Shown here in pieces: positions 8,805 to 16,407 of a stretch of DNA of 64,000 nucleotides. Position numbers and translations under genes: made by a program. The DNA comes from a virus: IMG/VR virus record IMGVR_UViG_3300019889_000007, positions 24,763-88,762 of that record; one strand, written 5' to 3'. Within the stretch, counting starts at the first letter, position 1. Each line of letters begins with the position of its first letter. The notes under the pieces are model-generated. The model was not told the origin of the DNA. It did not search any database and saw nothing but the letters and a program-made list of their open reading frames with translations.

Positions 8805-9212
8805 TTACCAGTCGGTACTGGTTTTCCTACGCCGCAACGACATCACCGTCAACAGCGCCACACCCACCACCAACAGCACCACCGCGCTGATGATCATGCT
8901 GGTCGCCGAGAACCCCGTAATCGGCAGACTCGGCACCGGGTCACTCTGCTGCACCGTGGCGGTATCACCGGCCGAAGCACTCACAGAAGCGCTGGCGCTT
9001 CCGGATTGGTCCGGCGACGGGGTGGCGACGTCATCGCTGGGGGAGATGGTCACCGAGGCGTCATCGGACGGTGAGGCCGTCGCCGAGTCGGACGGGAACG
9101 GGCAGGTATCGGGGTTGGTCAACGGATGCGGTGTCGGTTTGCATTCGGTCACCGGTTCGTCGTCAAACGTCGGGTCCTGCAACCACTGCGGGAAGTAATC
9201 AATCACTCGCAT
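8805..9212 (-). CDS. LPXTG-type sortase-anchored protein, no signal peptide
   Basis: 135 residues. The C-terminus is a textbook cell-wall sorting signal: LPITG at 96-100, a hydrophobic segment at ~104-125, and a positive tail (RRRK). The middle is Ser/Asp/Pro-rich and stalk-like. The N-terminus (MRVIDYFPQW) is not a signal peptide, and the start overlaps the end of the HIT gene by 14 bases. As read, the protein could not be exported by the normal Sec route. It may be the surviving C-terminal half of a larger surface protein, or it may use an unrecognised export route. Confidence 0.7.
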   Translation of the reverse strand: MRVIDYFPQWLQDPTFDDEPVTECKPTPHPLTNPDTCPFPSDSATASPSDDASVTISPSDDVATPSPDQSGSASASVSASAGDTATVQQSDPVPSLPITGFSATSMIISAVVLLVVGVALLTVMSLRRRKTSTDW

Positions 9213-9588
9213 ACAGTAATCGTTGGTGGGTCCACGGCAACGTCAGTCCATCTGCCAACCGGCGCGGAACGATATGAACGTGCAGGTGAGAAATCGTCTG
9301 CGTCGCCGCTGCCCCCACGCTGGTGATCAGGTTGCACGGTGGCCGCGCCAACCGGGCTGCCGCCGCCGCTACCATCGCCGTCACATCCGGATCGGCCAGC
9401 GCATCGGGCACATGCACCACCGGCGCCACCAGTAGGTGTCCGTCGCACACCGGTTCCAGCGGGATGAACGCCACCCAGCCGTTCCCGCGACGCATACCGT
9501 CGGGGTTGGCCCGGCCCGCGACGATGTCGCAGAAAGCGCACGGCGTCGACGGAGAACCCACGCCACATTCTAAGCCCCAAATGTCCAT
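9199..9588 (-). CDS. HIT-family nucleotide hydrolase/transferase
   Basis: 129 residues with the histidine triad HLHVHIVP near the C-terminus and a CAFCDIV segment near residue 17, as in Fhit/HINT-type proteins; a central GHLLVAPVVHVPD segment also fits. HIT proteins act on nucleoside phosphoramidates or dinucleoside polyphosphates. It is the first gene of a two-gene minus operon with the sortase-motif protein. The physiological role in a phage is unknown. Confidence 0.85.
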   Translation of the reverse strand: MDIWGLECGVGSPSTPCAFCDIVAGRANPDGMRRGNGWVAFIPLEPVCDGHLLVAPVVHVPDALADPDVTAMVAAAAARLARPPCNLITSVGAAATQTISHLHVHIVPRRLADGLTLPWTHQRLLYASD

Positions 9589-9758
9589 ATTTGTACGGTA
9601 TGGTCGGTTTCGGCGGCGGGTGACGGCGAACCATTCGGGGGAGAGGGGCGCCCACCCGCGTCAAGCGGTCCCCGCCGCCAACTCACCGAACTGATCCGCA
9701 CCCGGTCCAGGCGTGTCAAGATGATGGCCTCTTCACCCATCCCACGCTAGGTAACCGC

Positions 9759-10043
9759 ATGCATCATCCCGTCATACACGTCCGCTTGATCCGTGCCTCC
9801 ACGCTGACCTCGGGCACCACGATCATGTGGTACGGCCCCTACCAGCAGATCCACTGGGGACAATACTTGGGCACCGAGCCCGTCGACGAAGAATCCTGGC
9901 CCCGGATGCTCACCATCAAGATCGCCCCCGGATGCGCCGCATGGCCCAAGAAGGTCCAAATCCTTCTCGGGGCAACGGTGACTCAGGTCGTCAATCCCGA
10001 CACTCTTCCTCCGGTGTCCACGGTTCAGGTGAGTCGGTGCTGA
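9759..10043 (+). CDS. Hypothetical protein
   Basis: 94 residues from an ATG with a weak TAGG site. No domain is recognised; it has aromatic-rich segments (MWYGPYQQIHWGQY). Its last 53 bases overlap the convergent minus gene ending at 9991, so one of the two may be wrong or both are real with overlapping tails. Confidence 0.4.
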   Translation: MHHPVIHVRLIRASTLTSGTTIMWYGPYQQIHWGQYLGTEPVDEESWPRMLTIKIAPGCAAWPKKVQILLGATVTQVVNPDTLPPVSTVQVSRC

Positions 10044-10233
10044 TCAGCCTGGCCACCAGGCGTCTATTGTCGTCGGCGCCGATGGCCACGTCCCAGCGTT
10101 CGCACGGCAGGAAGCATCGGCACGCCAGCAGACATCCGCTGGGCTGTTGCGCCACGGCGAGGATGTACGTGGCCACACCGCACATCGGGCAGGTGACCAC
10201 CGGCCGAGAAGAGGTAGAAGAAGACACCCTCAC
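9991..10233 (-). CDS. Small Cys-rich protein
   Basis: 80 residues if the GTG at 10233 is used; the frame is open further upstream but that part looks non-coding. TCPMCG near residue 15, then CLLACRCFLPC, resemble a zinc-binding domain found in actinophage small proteins. Start choice is uncertain because no clear ribosome binding site is visible. Confidence 0.45.
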   Translation of the reverse strand: MRVSSSTSSRPVVTCPMCGVATYILAVAQQPSGCLLACRCFLPCERWDVAIGADDNRRLVARLISTDSPEPWTPEEECRD

Positions 10234-10370
10234 AGCGTAATATCGCAGGCGATCATGTCTGTCCCGTTTATCGGGGTGAGGCGGTCCGTTCCAGGCGACG
10301 GGCCGCCGTTTTCGTGCCGCGACACCATCCGACAAATCACCGTAAAAGCCACATACCTCACATATCGTTC

Positions 10371-10441
10371 GGTGGGGCGTCGGCCGAGAGTGTTCTGTAG
10401 TGGTTCCTCATCTCCCTTCCGAGGCGGTTCGACGCCCCACC
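10371..10441. repeat. 12-bp perfect inverted repeat with 47-base spacer
   Basis: GGTGGGGCGTCG (10371-10382) and CGACGCCCCACC (10430-10441) are perfect complements. They lie in the 250-base divergent intergenic region before 10484. Either a structured leader or RNA, or a recombination/protein-binding site; no coding frame explains it. Confidence 0.6.
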
Positions 10442-10451
10442 AATAAACCAC

Positions 10452-10483
10452 CCAAATACGGACATTCCACATAAACTAGACAT
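10452..10483 (-). promoter_or_regulatory. Two copies of the phage intergenic motif
   Basis: On the minus strand ATGTCTAGTTTAT (10483-10471) and ATGTCCGTATTTGG (10465-10452) are direct repeats 18 bases apart, directly before the ATG of the gene at 10484. They belong to the ATGTCCGATT motif family seen at about ten intergenic sites. Probable regulator-binding sites (inference). Confidence 0.5.
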
Positions 10484-10816
10484 ATGGGAATTTCCGATAA
10501 GTTCAAGAAGAAACCGACCACCGCCACCACTGTCGCCACCACCGGCGGTGTCGCCGCCCTCGGTGTCGCCGTACTCAACGCCAGTTCGTTCCTCGACCCG
10601 GACCTGGTCGCCGAACTGACCGAAAAGATCAGCACCGGCGGTCTGACCGTCAACTCGATCGTCACCGCCGTCCTGGTCTGGTTCATCGCCAAAAACCGGA
10701 AGAAGGCCCACGACCTGCAAAAGCAGCTCGATGAACTCATCATCGACGCCGACACACCACCGGAAGACCCCATCGAAGACGACGACATAGCCGGTCCCGA
10801 CAACAAGACCGTGTAA
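10484..10816 (+). CDS. Small membrane protein, holin-like topology
   Basis: 110 residues. There are two hydrophobic segments (about residues 18-36 and 54-69), then a basic stretch and a charged acidic tail (PPEDPIEDDD). Two short TM segments with a charged tail fit class II holins, but the gene is 10 kb from the lysin, so holin is only one option. There is no ribosome binding site; the ATG is immediately after motif repeats. A strong hairpin follows at 10833. Confidence 0.6.
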   Translation: MGISDKFKKKPTTATTVATTGGVAALGVAVLNASSFLDPDLVAELTEKISTGGLTVNSIVTAVLVWFIAKNRKKAHDLQKQLDELIIDADTPPEDPIEDDDIAGPDNKTV

Positions 10817-10832
10817 CCGTGGGCAATAAAAT

Positions 10833-10863
10833 GGCGACCCGTTGATCGCGGCAACGGGTCGCC
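10833..10863 (+). terminator. Hairpin terminator
   Basis: GGCGACCCGTTG and CAACGGGTCGCC form a perfect 12-bp stem with a 7-base loop followed by GATTCTT. Confidence 0.75.
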
Positions 10864-10988
10864 GATTCTTCCGAAGGACCGGAACAAACAGAACAAGGCA
10901 TGTTCAATCTCCGATACTACCTGTCCCACCATGAATGCGGTCAACACCCGCAAACGTTGCGGCACACCACTTCCCCGACAGGAGCACC

Positions 10989-11537
10989 ATGCCCCCGCAC
11001 TTCTCGATGCGCGAACGCGCCATCATGTACGTCCTCAAAGACAGCCCCGAACCCCTGACCACCCAAGAAGTCGGCGACCGCACCGTCACCGGCTCCTTCA
11101 ACGCGGCAACACTATGGACGCTAGAACGGTGTGGCCTGATCACCGGAAAATGCCGGGCCTGCAAACCCCCCCAAGGCGTGTCCACCTTCGACCGGTCACA
11201 CTTCGAACTCCCCAGTTCACATGTGGGACAAAAGGTTTGGTCACTGAACCTGCGCGGATCGATGACCGTCGACCAGATCGACCCCGACCCCCAATCGCGC
11301 GCCGAACTCGTCGACAAGTGGCGCCACAGGCTCCGCCGCCGCTACATCCTCTTCGAAGCCGGTCTGTGGGCTTTTCTGATCCTGTTCAGCTACGGGATCA
11401 TGTGGTTGTTGTTCGGCCGGTTCGACCCCGCATCGTTTTTTGCCAACCTCGGCGGTGGACTGGCCGGGTTGCTGGGATGCAAGCTGTTCATGAAAATCTG
11501 CAAAAATCGACGTAAAGTCGACAAAAAGACAGGATAG
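10989..11537 (+). CDS. Winged-helix-like membrane protein
   Basis: 182 residues. The ATG at 10989 with AGGAG just upstream is chosen over an earlier start at 10935. Residues ~5-50 read as a winged helix (MRERAIMYVLKDSPEPLTTQEVG...TLWTLERCGLI). Cys pairs follow (CRACK). Two hydrophobic segments at about 125-145 and 155-170 place the C-terminal part in the membrane. It may couple DNA binding to membrane association; the function is unknown. Confidence 0.6.
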   Translation: MPPHFSMRERAIMYVLKDSPEPLTTQEVGDRTVTGSFNAATLWTLERCGLITGKCRACKPPQGVSTFDRSHFELPSSHVGQKVWSLNLRGSMTVDQIDPDPQSRAELVDKWRHRLRRRYILFEAGLWAFLILFSYGIMWLLFGRFDPASFFANLGGGLAGLLGCKLFMKICKNRRKVDKKTG

Positions 11538-11541
11538 GGAC

Positions 11542-12102
11542 ATGCTGAACGCAGCGACGCTGTACACCATCCGGCGACTCAAGACCGGCACCACGATCAC
11601 CACCGAGCCCGACGCCATGTGGGTCATCGACGGCGACGGCCACCCCGGACCCCTGTGGGACGGCCTGAGCGTCCACGTCGACGGCTCCAGCGTGTACGTC
11701 GAGCACATGGTCACCCCCGGCGGCAAAGACCCGGCAGGATTCAAACCAGTGGTCACAGACGACCGAGGCACATGGGGCTGGCAGAAACTGTCCGACACCG
11801 GTATGAAGATCAAAACCGCTGTAGCCGCCGCCATCAAAAACCACCATGGCCTACCGGTCTCCGGCTTCTACGAACTCATCGGACCGGGCATCGCCCGCAA
11901 CCCGCACAAACTCACCAAGCATGTCCTCAAAGCACACGGCATCGACGCGGACGACGCCGACGCATTCCCACAGCCGTTCCCGCGCAACTATTACGCCCTG
12001 GCAGACTGGATGGCCACGCACGACCAATACCTTGGCGTCGCCTGGTTCCACCGGGCAGACCCGTACTCCACCGTGCTGATGCGCAAGAAAGATTTCAAAT
12101 AG
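11542..12102 (+). CDS. RNA-ligase-like protein with substituted catalytic residues
   Basis: 186 residues. The order LWDGLSVHVDG (38-48), VYVEHMVTPGGKDPAGF, FYELIGPGIARNP (109-121), HVLKAHG, LGVAWFH (164-170) and MRKKDF at the end parallels actinophage RNA-ligase-like proteins, whose motifs are KxDG, YELVGPKxxGNPE, EGIVW and KIKxRDF. Here the nucleotidyl-lysine position is Leu and the motif IV Glu is Leu. The fold is likely kept but ligation is improbable. Neighbours are small unknown genes. Family assignment is by pattern and moderately sure. Confidence 0.5.
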   Translation: MLNAATLYTIRRLKTGTTITTEPDAMWVIDGDGHPGPLWDGLSVHVDGSSVYVEHMVTPGGKDPAGFKPVVTDDRGTWGWQKLSDTGMKIKTAVAAAIKNHHGLPVSGFYELIGPGIARNPHKLTKHVLKAHGIDADDADAFPQPFPRNYYALADWMATHDQYLGVAWFHRADPYSTVLMRKKDFK

Positions 12103-12119
12103 ATAGAAGGAGCAGTATC

Positions 12120-12350
12120 GTGCCCGTCTCCCCCGGCACCGTACCCGAACACACCCATCCGGCGGTCATCGACGGATATATGGCGTCCATTGAGGACTTC
12201 TCACAGCGAGTCCTGACCGCTGAACCCGGAAGCGTTTACCAGTGGGACAAACTCGCCCAGCTCAAACGCACCGTCGAATACCTGTGGAACCACATGACCA
12301 CCGAAGAAAACCAGTGGAAACCACCGCGCCCACAAGCGAGCGCCACATGA
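12120..12350 (+). CDS. Small helical protein
   Basis: 76 residues from GTG with an AAGGAG site. Mostly one or two helices (DFSQRVLTAEPGSVYQW...QLKRTVEYLWNHM). It ends in ATGA overlap with the next gene. A longer frame upstream is a shadow of the ligase-like gene. Confidence 0.6.
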   Translation: MPVSPGTVPEHTHPAVIDGYMASIEDFSQRVLTAEPGSVYQWDKLAQLKRTVEYLWNHMTTEENQWKPPRPQASAT

Positions 12351-12619
12351 AAAAATGCCGCAGCCACACCAATGCGGGCCGCCTGGCCACCACCTGGAAG
12401 ATAGCCTCAGCACTGGGATATCTGTTCGGGATGTGGTTCATCATCCCGCAGGATGCCGCCCCGATGCCGGTGAAGAACACTGTGGCCATGTGGGTCCTGG
12501 TGATCCTGTGCGTGACGTCGACAATTTGCGCGGCGGCCCACACTGTCCAACTCAAATACGACAGTAGCCAATGCCAATCCTGCCACCCGGAAACCCGGAC
12601 GCAACGGGATGTCGGATGA
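12347..12619 (+). CDS. Small membrane protein
   Basis: 90 residues with two hydrophobic segments (about 14-33 and 44-64), a Cys/His-containing N-terminus, and a short CQSC tail. Overlaps both neighbours by ATGA. No family is recognised. Confidence 0.6.
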   Translation: MKKCRSHTNAGRLATTWKIASALGYLFGMWFIIPQDAAPMPVKNTVAMWVLVILCVTSTICAAAHTVQLKYDSSQCQSCHPETRTQRDVG

Positions 12620-12936
12620 CTTCAGCGCCAAGACTTCTCTCAATCTACCATCGTGTACAGTGGAGTAACCTGACCAAGGTTCTGTCCAAAATGGATATTC
12701 ATCCTGAATCGGCCGGGAAAATTTCCGACGACCCCGACGCCGTCTATGAACTCGTCGTCGAAACCGACAGCGCCTGGGAAATCATCACCAAAATCCTCAC
12801 ACTGATGCGGCTGCGCGTATTCCGCGTACCCGTCCCACACCCCACCAAGGACCACCTCATCCTGCCACCGGACCACGAGCCCGACGAAGACGGGTACCGA
12901 AACTACATCGTCCAACCCATACCGGAAGAAAACTAA
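12616..12936 (+). CDS. Hypothetical protein
   Basis: 106 residues from the ATG overlapping the upstream stop (ATGA). Acidic central part (ISDDPDAVYELVVETDSAWEI) and a proline-rich tail (VPVPHPTKDHLILPPDHEP). No family is recognised; part of an operon of translationally coupled small genes from 12120 to 14261. Confidence 0.6.
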   Translation: MTSAPRLLSIYHRVQWSNLTKVLSKMDIHPESAGKISDDPDAVYELVVETDSAWEIITKILTLMRLRVFRVPVPHPTKDHLILPPDHEPDEDGYRNYIVQPIPEEN

Positions 12937-12942
12937 TCAACG

Positions 12943-13239
12943 ATGAAACACCTCGTACATTATGGAGACAAGATTCTCTACGCGATGGTGCCCCTGTTCG
13001 TCGTCATAGAGTTCGTGTCCTACTTCACCCTTATATTGACACCATTCTATGTACTGGTTGACTGGCTGGTCCCACCCCATTTCCAAAGTCTCGCCTACGC
13101 ACCCGTAATGACATGGATAATCATCTCGATGTCCCGCTTCTACCAACTCCAGCCATGGTGCGGCGCGTGCAACGCACACTGGAGCGGCGAAAACGAACTA
13201 TCCCCACCACGACCATTTGAAGCCGACCGATGGAAATAG
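12943..13239 (+). CDS. Small membrane protein with CxxC
   Basis: 98 residues with two hydrophobic segments (about 10-32 and 52-66) and WCGAC at 72-76 followed by H. The start is 7 bases after the previous stop. No family is recognised. Confidence 0.6.
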   Translation: MKHLVHYGDKILYAMVPLFVVIEFVSYFTLILTPFYVLVDWLVPPHFQSLAYAPVMTWIIISMSRFYQLQPWCGACNAHWSGENELSPPRPFEADRWK

Positions 13240-13574
13240 AACAAACCCCACCCACCTGGCGCGGCCTCACCACCCGATACCGCCAAGCACTTCGCACCAT
13301 GGGCGCCGACCTTCCCAACTGCCTACCCGGCGAACCCGCCGAATGCGGCGACAACGACATCCAACACCTGACGTTCTACCTCGCCGCCATCACCGCATGG
13401 GCCACCATCGACATCGGCCGCACCTACGACACTTTCGGCGACGACGCCATCACAGACATCAACCGGCACTTCGCCAACCAACACACCTACCTGACCCACT
13501 CCGGCGAACGCACCCTGCAAATCGACGACATCCTCGCCGAACTCTCCATAGCCTGGCAAGAACATAACCGCTGA
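13230..13574 (+). CDS. Hypothetical helical protein
   Basis: 114 residues. Helical, with Trp and Tyr at regular intervals (LTFYLAAITAWATIDIGRTYDTF) and two Cys near residues 31-39. It overlaps the previous gene by 10 bases. No family is recognised. Confidence 0.6.
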   Translation: MEIEQTPPTWRGLTTRYRQALRTMGADLPNCLPGEPAECGDNDIQHLTFYLAAITAWATIDIGRTYDTFGDDAITDINRHFANQHTYLTHSGERTLQIDDILAELSIAWQEHNR

Positions 13575-13648
13575 CCAGGCAAAACGCTCCCAAATCCACG
13601 CACAGCCCCGAACAGGCATCCCCCCGGACCCGAACAAGGAGAAACCTC

Positions 13649-13975
13649 GTGTTCCGACCCGACGATGACCGAAAACTCGCCAACCGAATATCCACCCGCT
13701 CCACCAACAAACAAGGCACCACCGGCCCCCTACGCCAACTCCTGATCCACCGGCTCCGCCCCGCATACAAAGCCATCTGGCGCGTCGGCCTCAAAGACAG
13801 AATCCACCTAGCACCCACCAAAGGCCACATCTACTGCGAACCATGCAACCAATGGTTCCCCGCCAACTCCGGCACCGACGAATTCACATGCCCTGTCTGC
13901 GATCGCATGTACGTCCAAGAACTCACCATCTACACCTGCTTCGACGACCCGGAAGAAACCGATGACACTGATTAA
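13649..13975 (+). CDS. Zinc-ribbon protein
   Basis: 108 residues from GTG with an AAGGAG site. A basic N-terminal half is followed by IYCEPC...FTCPVC (about residues 62-84), a two-CxxC zinc ribbon. Could bind nucleic acid; the acidic C-terminus (DDPEETDDTD) overlaps the next start. No named family. Confidence 0.6.
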   Translation: MFRPDDDRKLANRISTRSTNKQGTTGPLRQLLIHRLRPAYKAIWRVGLKDRIHLAPTKGHIYCEPCNQWFPANSGTDEFTCPVCDRMYVQELTIYTCFDDPEETDDTD

Positions 13976-14261
13976 CTGGTGGTACCGCACCTGGCACCGA
14001 TTCAACACCACCCCTATGCACACGAGCACTTGGGAAGACGTCCATCGCTATGCCTGGTGGGCTCTTGGCAACGGCGTCGACGCCATCAACCAGGAATGGC
14101 TGATCCTGTCCACCCACTCCGAACAAGCGCGACACCAAACCATCAGCGACAACCCGCGACGCGTACTGGAACTGGCCAAAGTCAGGCGCCGCAACGGATA
14201 CACCGTCACAATCTACCGGCGCTGCAAGATCATCTCAGACTGGAAAGAAACCACAGAATAA
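13962..14261 (+). CDS. Hypothetical protein
   Basis: 99 residues. Trp-rich N-terminus (INWWYRTWHRF) and a basic beta-rich C-terminal half (GYTVTIYRRCKII). Overlaps the previous gene by 14 bases. No family is recognised. Confidence 0.6.
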   Translation: MTLINWWYRTWHRFNTTPMHTSTWEDVHRYAWWALGNGVDAINQEWLILSTHSEQARHQTISDNPRRVLELAKVRRRNGYTVTIYRRCKIISDWKETTE

Positions 14262-14325
14262 CCACCAGCCCCAAAGCAACCAAGCACTGCTGTAACACCA
14301 AACCCACTAAGCTAAAGTAACCACC

Positions 14326-14835
14326 ATGGGAAACCCAATTAGCGTCCGCGCCGAAATACCAATCACTGAACAGGAAATGATGACCGTCAAAGAAGTTTCC
14401 ACCCAGTTGCGAATCTCCAAGATGACCGTCTACCGGCTCCTCGAACGGGGAGACATCCCCTCAATCCGAGTCGGCCGGGCATACCGAATCCCCAAATTCG
14501 GCCTTCAACGCTTCCTCACCCAGACAGCCACAAAGGACCCGAAGTTATGCCCAAAATCGTGTGCCCCACCTGCGAGGGAAAAGGCTTCATCGCAGAAGAA
14601 AAAGCAGGTAAAAGCCCATTCGACGGGAAAATCGAACCCGTCCACACCACCAAAACCTGTCCACAGTGCAAGGGAAAAAAAGAAGTCAAGTTCTAATGAC
14701 TGGCATCATGTGCCCCACCTGCGGTGGTCTAGGCGGAACCGCGCGAGAACGCGCAGCACTCGGCCCAATCCGAGACCCATACACCCGCGAACTACTCGTA
14801 GCCGCCGGAACCGTCGGAACGCTGCAAGAGTTTGA
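14326..14835 (+). CDS. Excisionase-type HTH protein with anomalous C-terminal extension
   Basis: 169 residues as read. Residues ~19-66 form an HTH_17/excisionase (MerR-like) domain: MTVKEVSTQLRISKMTVYRLLERG then IPSIRVGRAYRIP, as in phage Xis and plasmid HTH proteins. After residue ~72 the frame runs on, basic and low-complexity, across the whole of the zinc-finger gene at 14547 and most of the next one. A normal protein would stop near 14548, where the reading AAGTTATG would give a TAATG stop-start overlap after one T-to-A change. The extension is probably non-native. An Xis-like role beside the integrase at 16.4 kb is possible. Confidence 0.6.
   Translation: MGNPISVRAEIPITEQEMMTVKEVSTQLRISKMTVYRLLERGDIPSIRVGRAYRIPKFGLQRFLTQTATKDPKLCPKSCAPPAREKASSQKKKQVKAHSTGKSNPSTPPKPVHSAREKKKSSSNDWHHVPHLRWSRRNRARTRSTRPNPRPIHPRTTRSRRNRRNAARV
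14547..14696 (+). CDS. 49-residue DnaJ-type zinc-finger protein
   Basis: Two CxxCxGxG-type repeats: CPTCEGKG at 6-13 and CPQCKGKK at 38-45, spaced by ~25 residues, as in the DnaJ central zinc domain. This arrangement is common in small actinophage proteins. It starts inside the HTH reading frame and ends in a TAATG overlap with the next zinc-finger gene. Confidence 0.7.
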   Translation: MPKIVCPTCEGKGFIAEEKAGKSPFDGKIEPVHTTKTCPQCKGKKEVKF

Positions 14836-14911
14836 CAGATGCCGCACCTGCAAAGGCGAGGGCACCATACCATCCAGGTCAGAAGAATCCTTAAAGGACA
14901 GCAATGGTTAG
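14696..14911 (+). CDS. DnaJ-type zinc-finger protein
   Basis: 71 residues. CPTCGGLG at 6-13 and CRTCKGEG near 50-57 form the same two-repeat zinc domain as the preceding 49-residue protein, with a longer insert between the repeats. The ATG overlaps the upstream TAA (TAATG). The pair looks like a tandem duplication of one domain. The earlier start at 14666 would lie inside the upstream gene. Confidence 0.7.
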   Translation: MTGIMCPTCGGLGGTARERAALGPIRDPYTRELLVAAGTVGTLQEFDRCRTCKGEGTIPSRSEESLKDSNG

Positions 14912-15341
14912 GCACATCCAAGCCATACTCGCCTACGGCCACGCCCTCGGCGACAACTACGGATTCGGACACGACAACAAGGATGTACCGGCATGGATGA
15001 TCCACACACTCGGCCCAGAAATAGGTGCTGAACAGGCACTTCGTTCCGCAGTCGGCTTCACTGAAACCGACTGGCGCGTTGAAGGCTACAACGACCGGCT
15101 CCAAGCCGCCGACGAACGCGTCGGCATGGAACTTGTCATCCATGGCGACCTGCTCGGCGGCGACCCGAACTACATCTTGGCCGCCACCCACACCGTCGCA
15201 GACCTCGGTGCCCCCGCCAGCATCACCGACCTCGACCCATCGGACAACTCCGACCGCCGCCTGGCATGGGCGCTGAAGGTCTTGGGCATCACACCGGTGT
15301 CCCTGAAACCACAGTGGTATCTCGCAGCATTGACCGGTTGA
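14904..15341 (+). CDS. Hypothetical protein
   Basis: 145 residues, overlapping the upstream gene by 8 bases. Its alternating helix-turn composition (GDNYGFGHDNKDVPAWMIHTLG...TDWRVEGYNDRLQ) does not match a family I know. Followed by a strong hairpin at 15353. Confidence 0.6.
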   Translation: MVRHIQAILAYGHALGDNYGFGHDNKDVPAWMIHTLGPEIGAEQALRSAVGFTETDWRVEGYNDRLQAADERVGMELVIHGDLLGGDPNYILAATHTVADLGAPASITDLDPSDNSDRRLAWALKVLGITPVSLKPQWYLAALTG

Positions 15342-15352
15342 CCAGCATAGAT

Positions 15353-15383
15353 ATGGCGCCGACTTTCGCACAGTCGGCGCCAT
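15353..15383 (+). terminator. Hairpin terminator
   Basis: ATGGCGCCGACT and AGTCGGCGCCAT form a perfect 12-bp stem with a 7-base loop. No T run. It closes the 10.9-15.3 kb operon. Confidence 0.7.
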
Positions 15384-15515
15384 GAACTTCCTATCCAACG
15401 ATCATCACCGAAGCAGACACAACGAGGATGAGCCTTGATACTAACTAGTGAAACACCACTCAGCAACTCACGCAAATCCCCACGAACACCCCGAAACGGG
15501 CATAAAGTACAGGGT

Positions 15516-15683
15516 GTGACGGACCAACGCCTCGACACCACAAACGGTGACGGCGACCCCACCCACTGGTCATACTGGACCAGCATCGAAGCTCCATCCA
15601 GCTGCGATTTTCCCACCAAACCAGCAGACAGCTTCATCACCAACGACAACCCCCCTGCATTCCCCCACACGCCGAACCCGTGA
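15516..15683 (+). CDS. Possible small protein
   Basis: 55 residues from GTG at 15516, after an ACAGGG site. The frame is open upstream to 15435 without a clear start signal. Acidic-polar composition (TTNGDGDPTHWSYW), no motif. Weak call. Confidence 0.3.
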   Translation: MTDQRLDTTNGDGDPTHWSYWTSIEAPSSCDFPTKPADSFITNDNPPAFPHTPNP

Positions 15684-15736
15684 CCAGCACAGAAACTCTT
15701 TGATAAGCATCCTTATCCAAGTGTTACCCTTGGGGG

Positions 15737-16099
15737 ATGAGCCTGTTCAAAAAATCCCCACAAACCCGCACCGAGACCGAGATCGGGAAAGCAGCCGTCG
15801 ATCTGGTCGCCTCGTATCTGGCTGTCGAAGATCGGGAAGAAGTTTCAACCGTCGACTTCTGGAAGTCGCATCTGAAACCCAAAACCGAAGCGCAGCGCCG
15901 CGAACAACTCAGCGTTCTCGCGCTCATCCTCGCTGAAGCCTTGCAGGGATACGAAGTGTTGAACGACTACTCGGATGAATCCGAACATCTGTGTGATCTG
16001 ATGGATATCCTCTTTCACTCGATCGACGGTGTCGAAAACCAGGACAGTGCCCGATGCGATGCATGTGGCAGTGAGTTCATCGAGCGGGGTGACAGATGA
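15737..16099 (+). CDS. Hypothetical protein, first gene of integrase operon
   Basis: 120 residues. Helical N-terminal two-thirds, then CDACG near the C-terminus. Upstream bases 15700-15730 contain TTGATA and an AT-rich stretch that could be a promoter. It overlaps the next gene by ATGA, and that gene overlaps the integrase by ATGA, so all three are coupled. Confidence 0.65.
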   Translation: MSLFKKSPQTRTETEIGKAAVDLVASYLAVEDREEVSTVDFWKSHLKPKTEAQRREQLSVLALILAEALQGYEVLNDYSDESEHLCDLMDILFHSIDGVENQDSARCDACGSEFIERGDR

Positions 16100-16407
16100 C
16101 GGTCAACCAGCCGTGTGCGTGTGGTTGTCATCCGGTTCAGGTCCAGCGACGGCTGTTCCCGTCGTTCGCGAATTTTCCAGTCCTTCACGCGGCGACACAG
16201 CAATCGATGCTGGCGGCCAGGAAGGTGGCGATGGAAACGTATGACCATCGGAACCTGGTGTTGGCGTATCGGTTCGCCTGCTATTCGTTGACCTACCTGC
16301 GGCAGCATGGTGAAGGCAGTGAGGCGGCTGTTAAGGAGTTGGTCTCGGTCAAGGAACGGCTGGCGACGTTGATTGTTCGCGACTATCTGGAATGGCTTTT
16401 CGCATGA
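16096..16407 (+). CDS. Hypothetical protein upstream of integrase
   Basis: 103 residues. CACGCH at residues 7-12 may bind metal; the remainder is helical with Arg and Ala (TYDHRNLVLAYRFACYSLTYLRQH). It overlaps its neighbours by ATGA on both sides. No family is recognised. Confidence 0.6.
   Translation: MTVNQPCACGCHPVQVQRRLFPSFANFPVLHAATQQSMLAARKVAMETYDHRNLVLAYRFACYSLTYLRQHGEGSEAAVKELVSVKERLATLIVRDYLEWLFA

Noticed and set aside
14696-14835. Basic tail of the HTH protein as a real domain
   Set aside because: It is out of frame with two clear zinc-finger genes and has the composition of a shadow.
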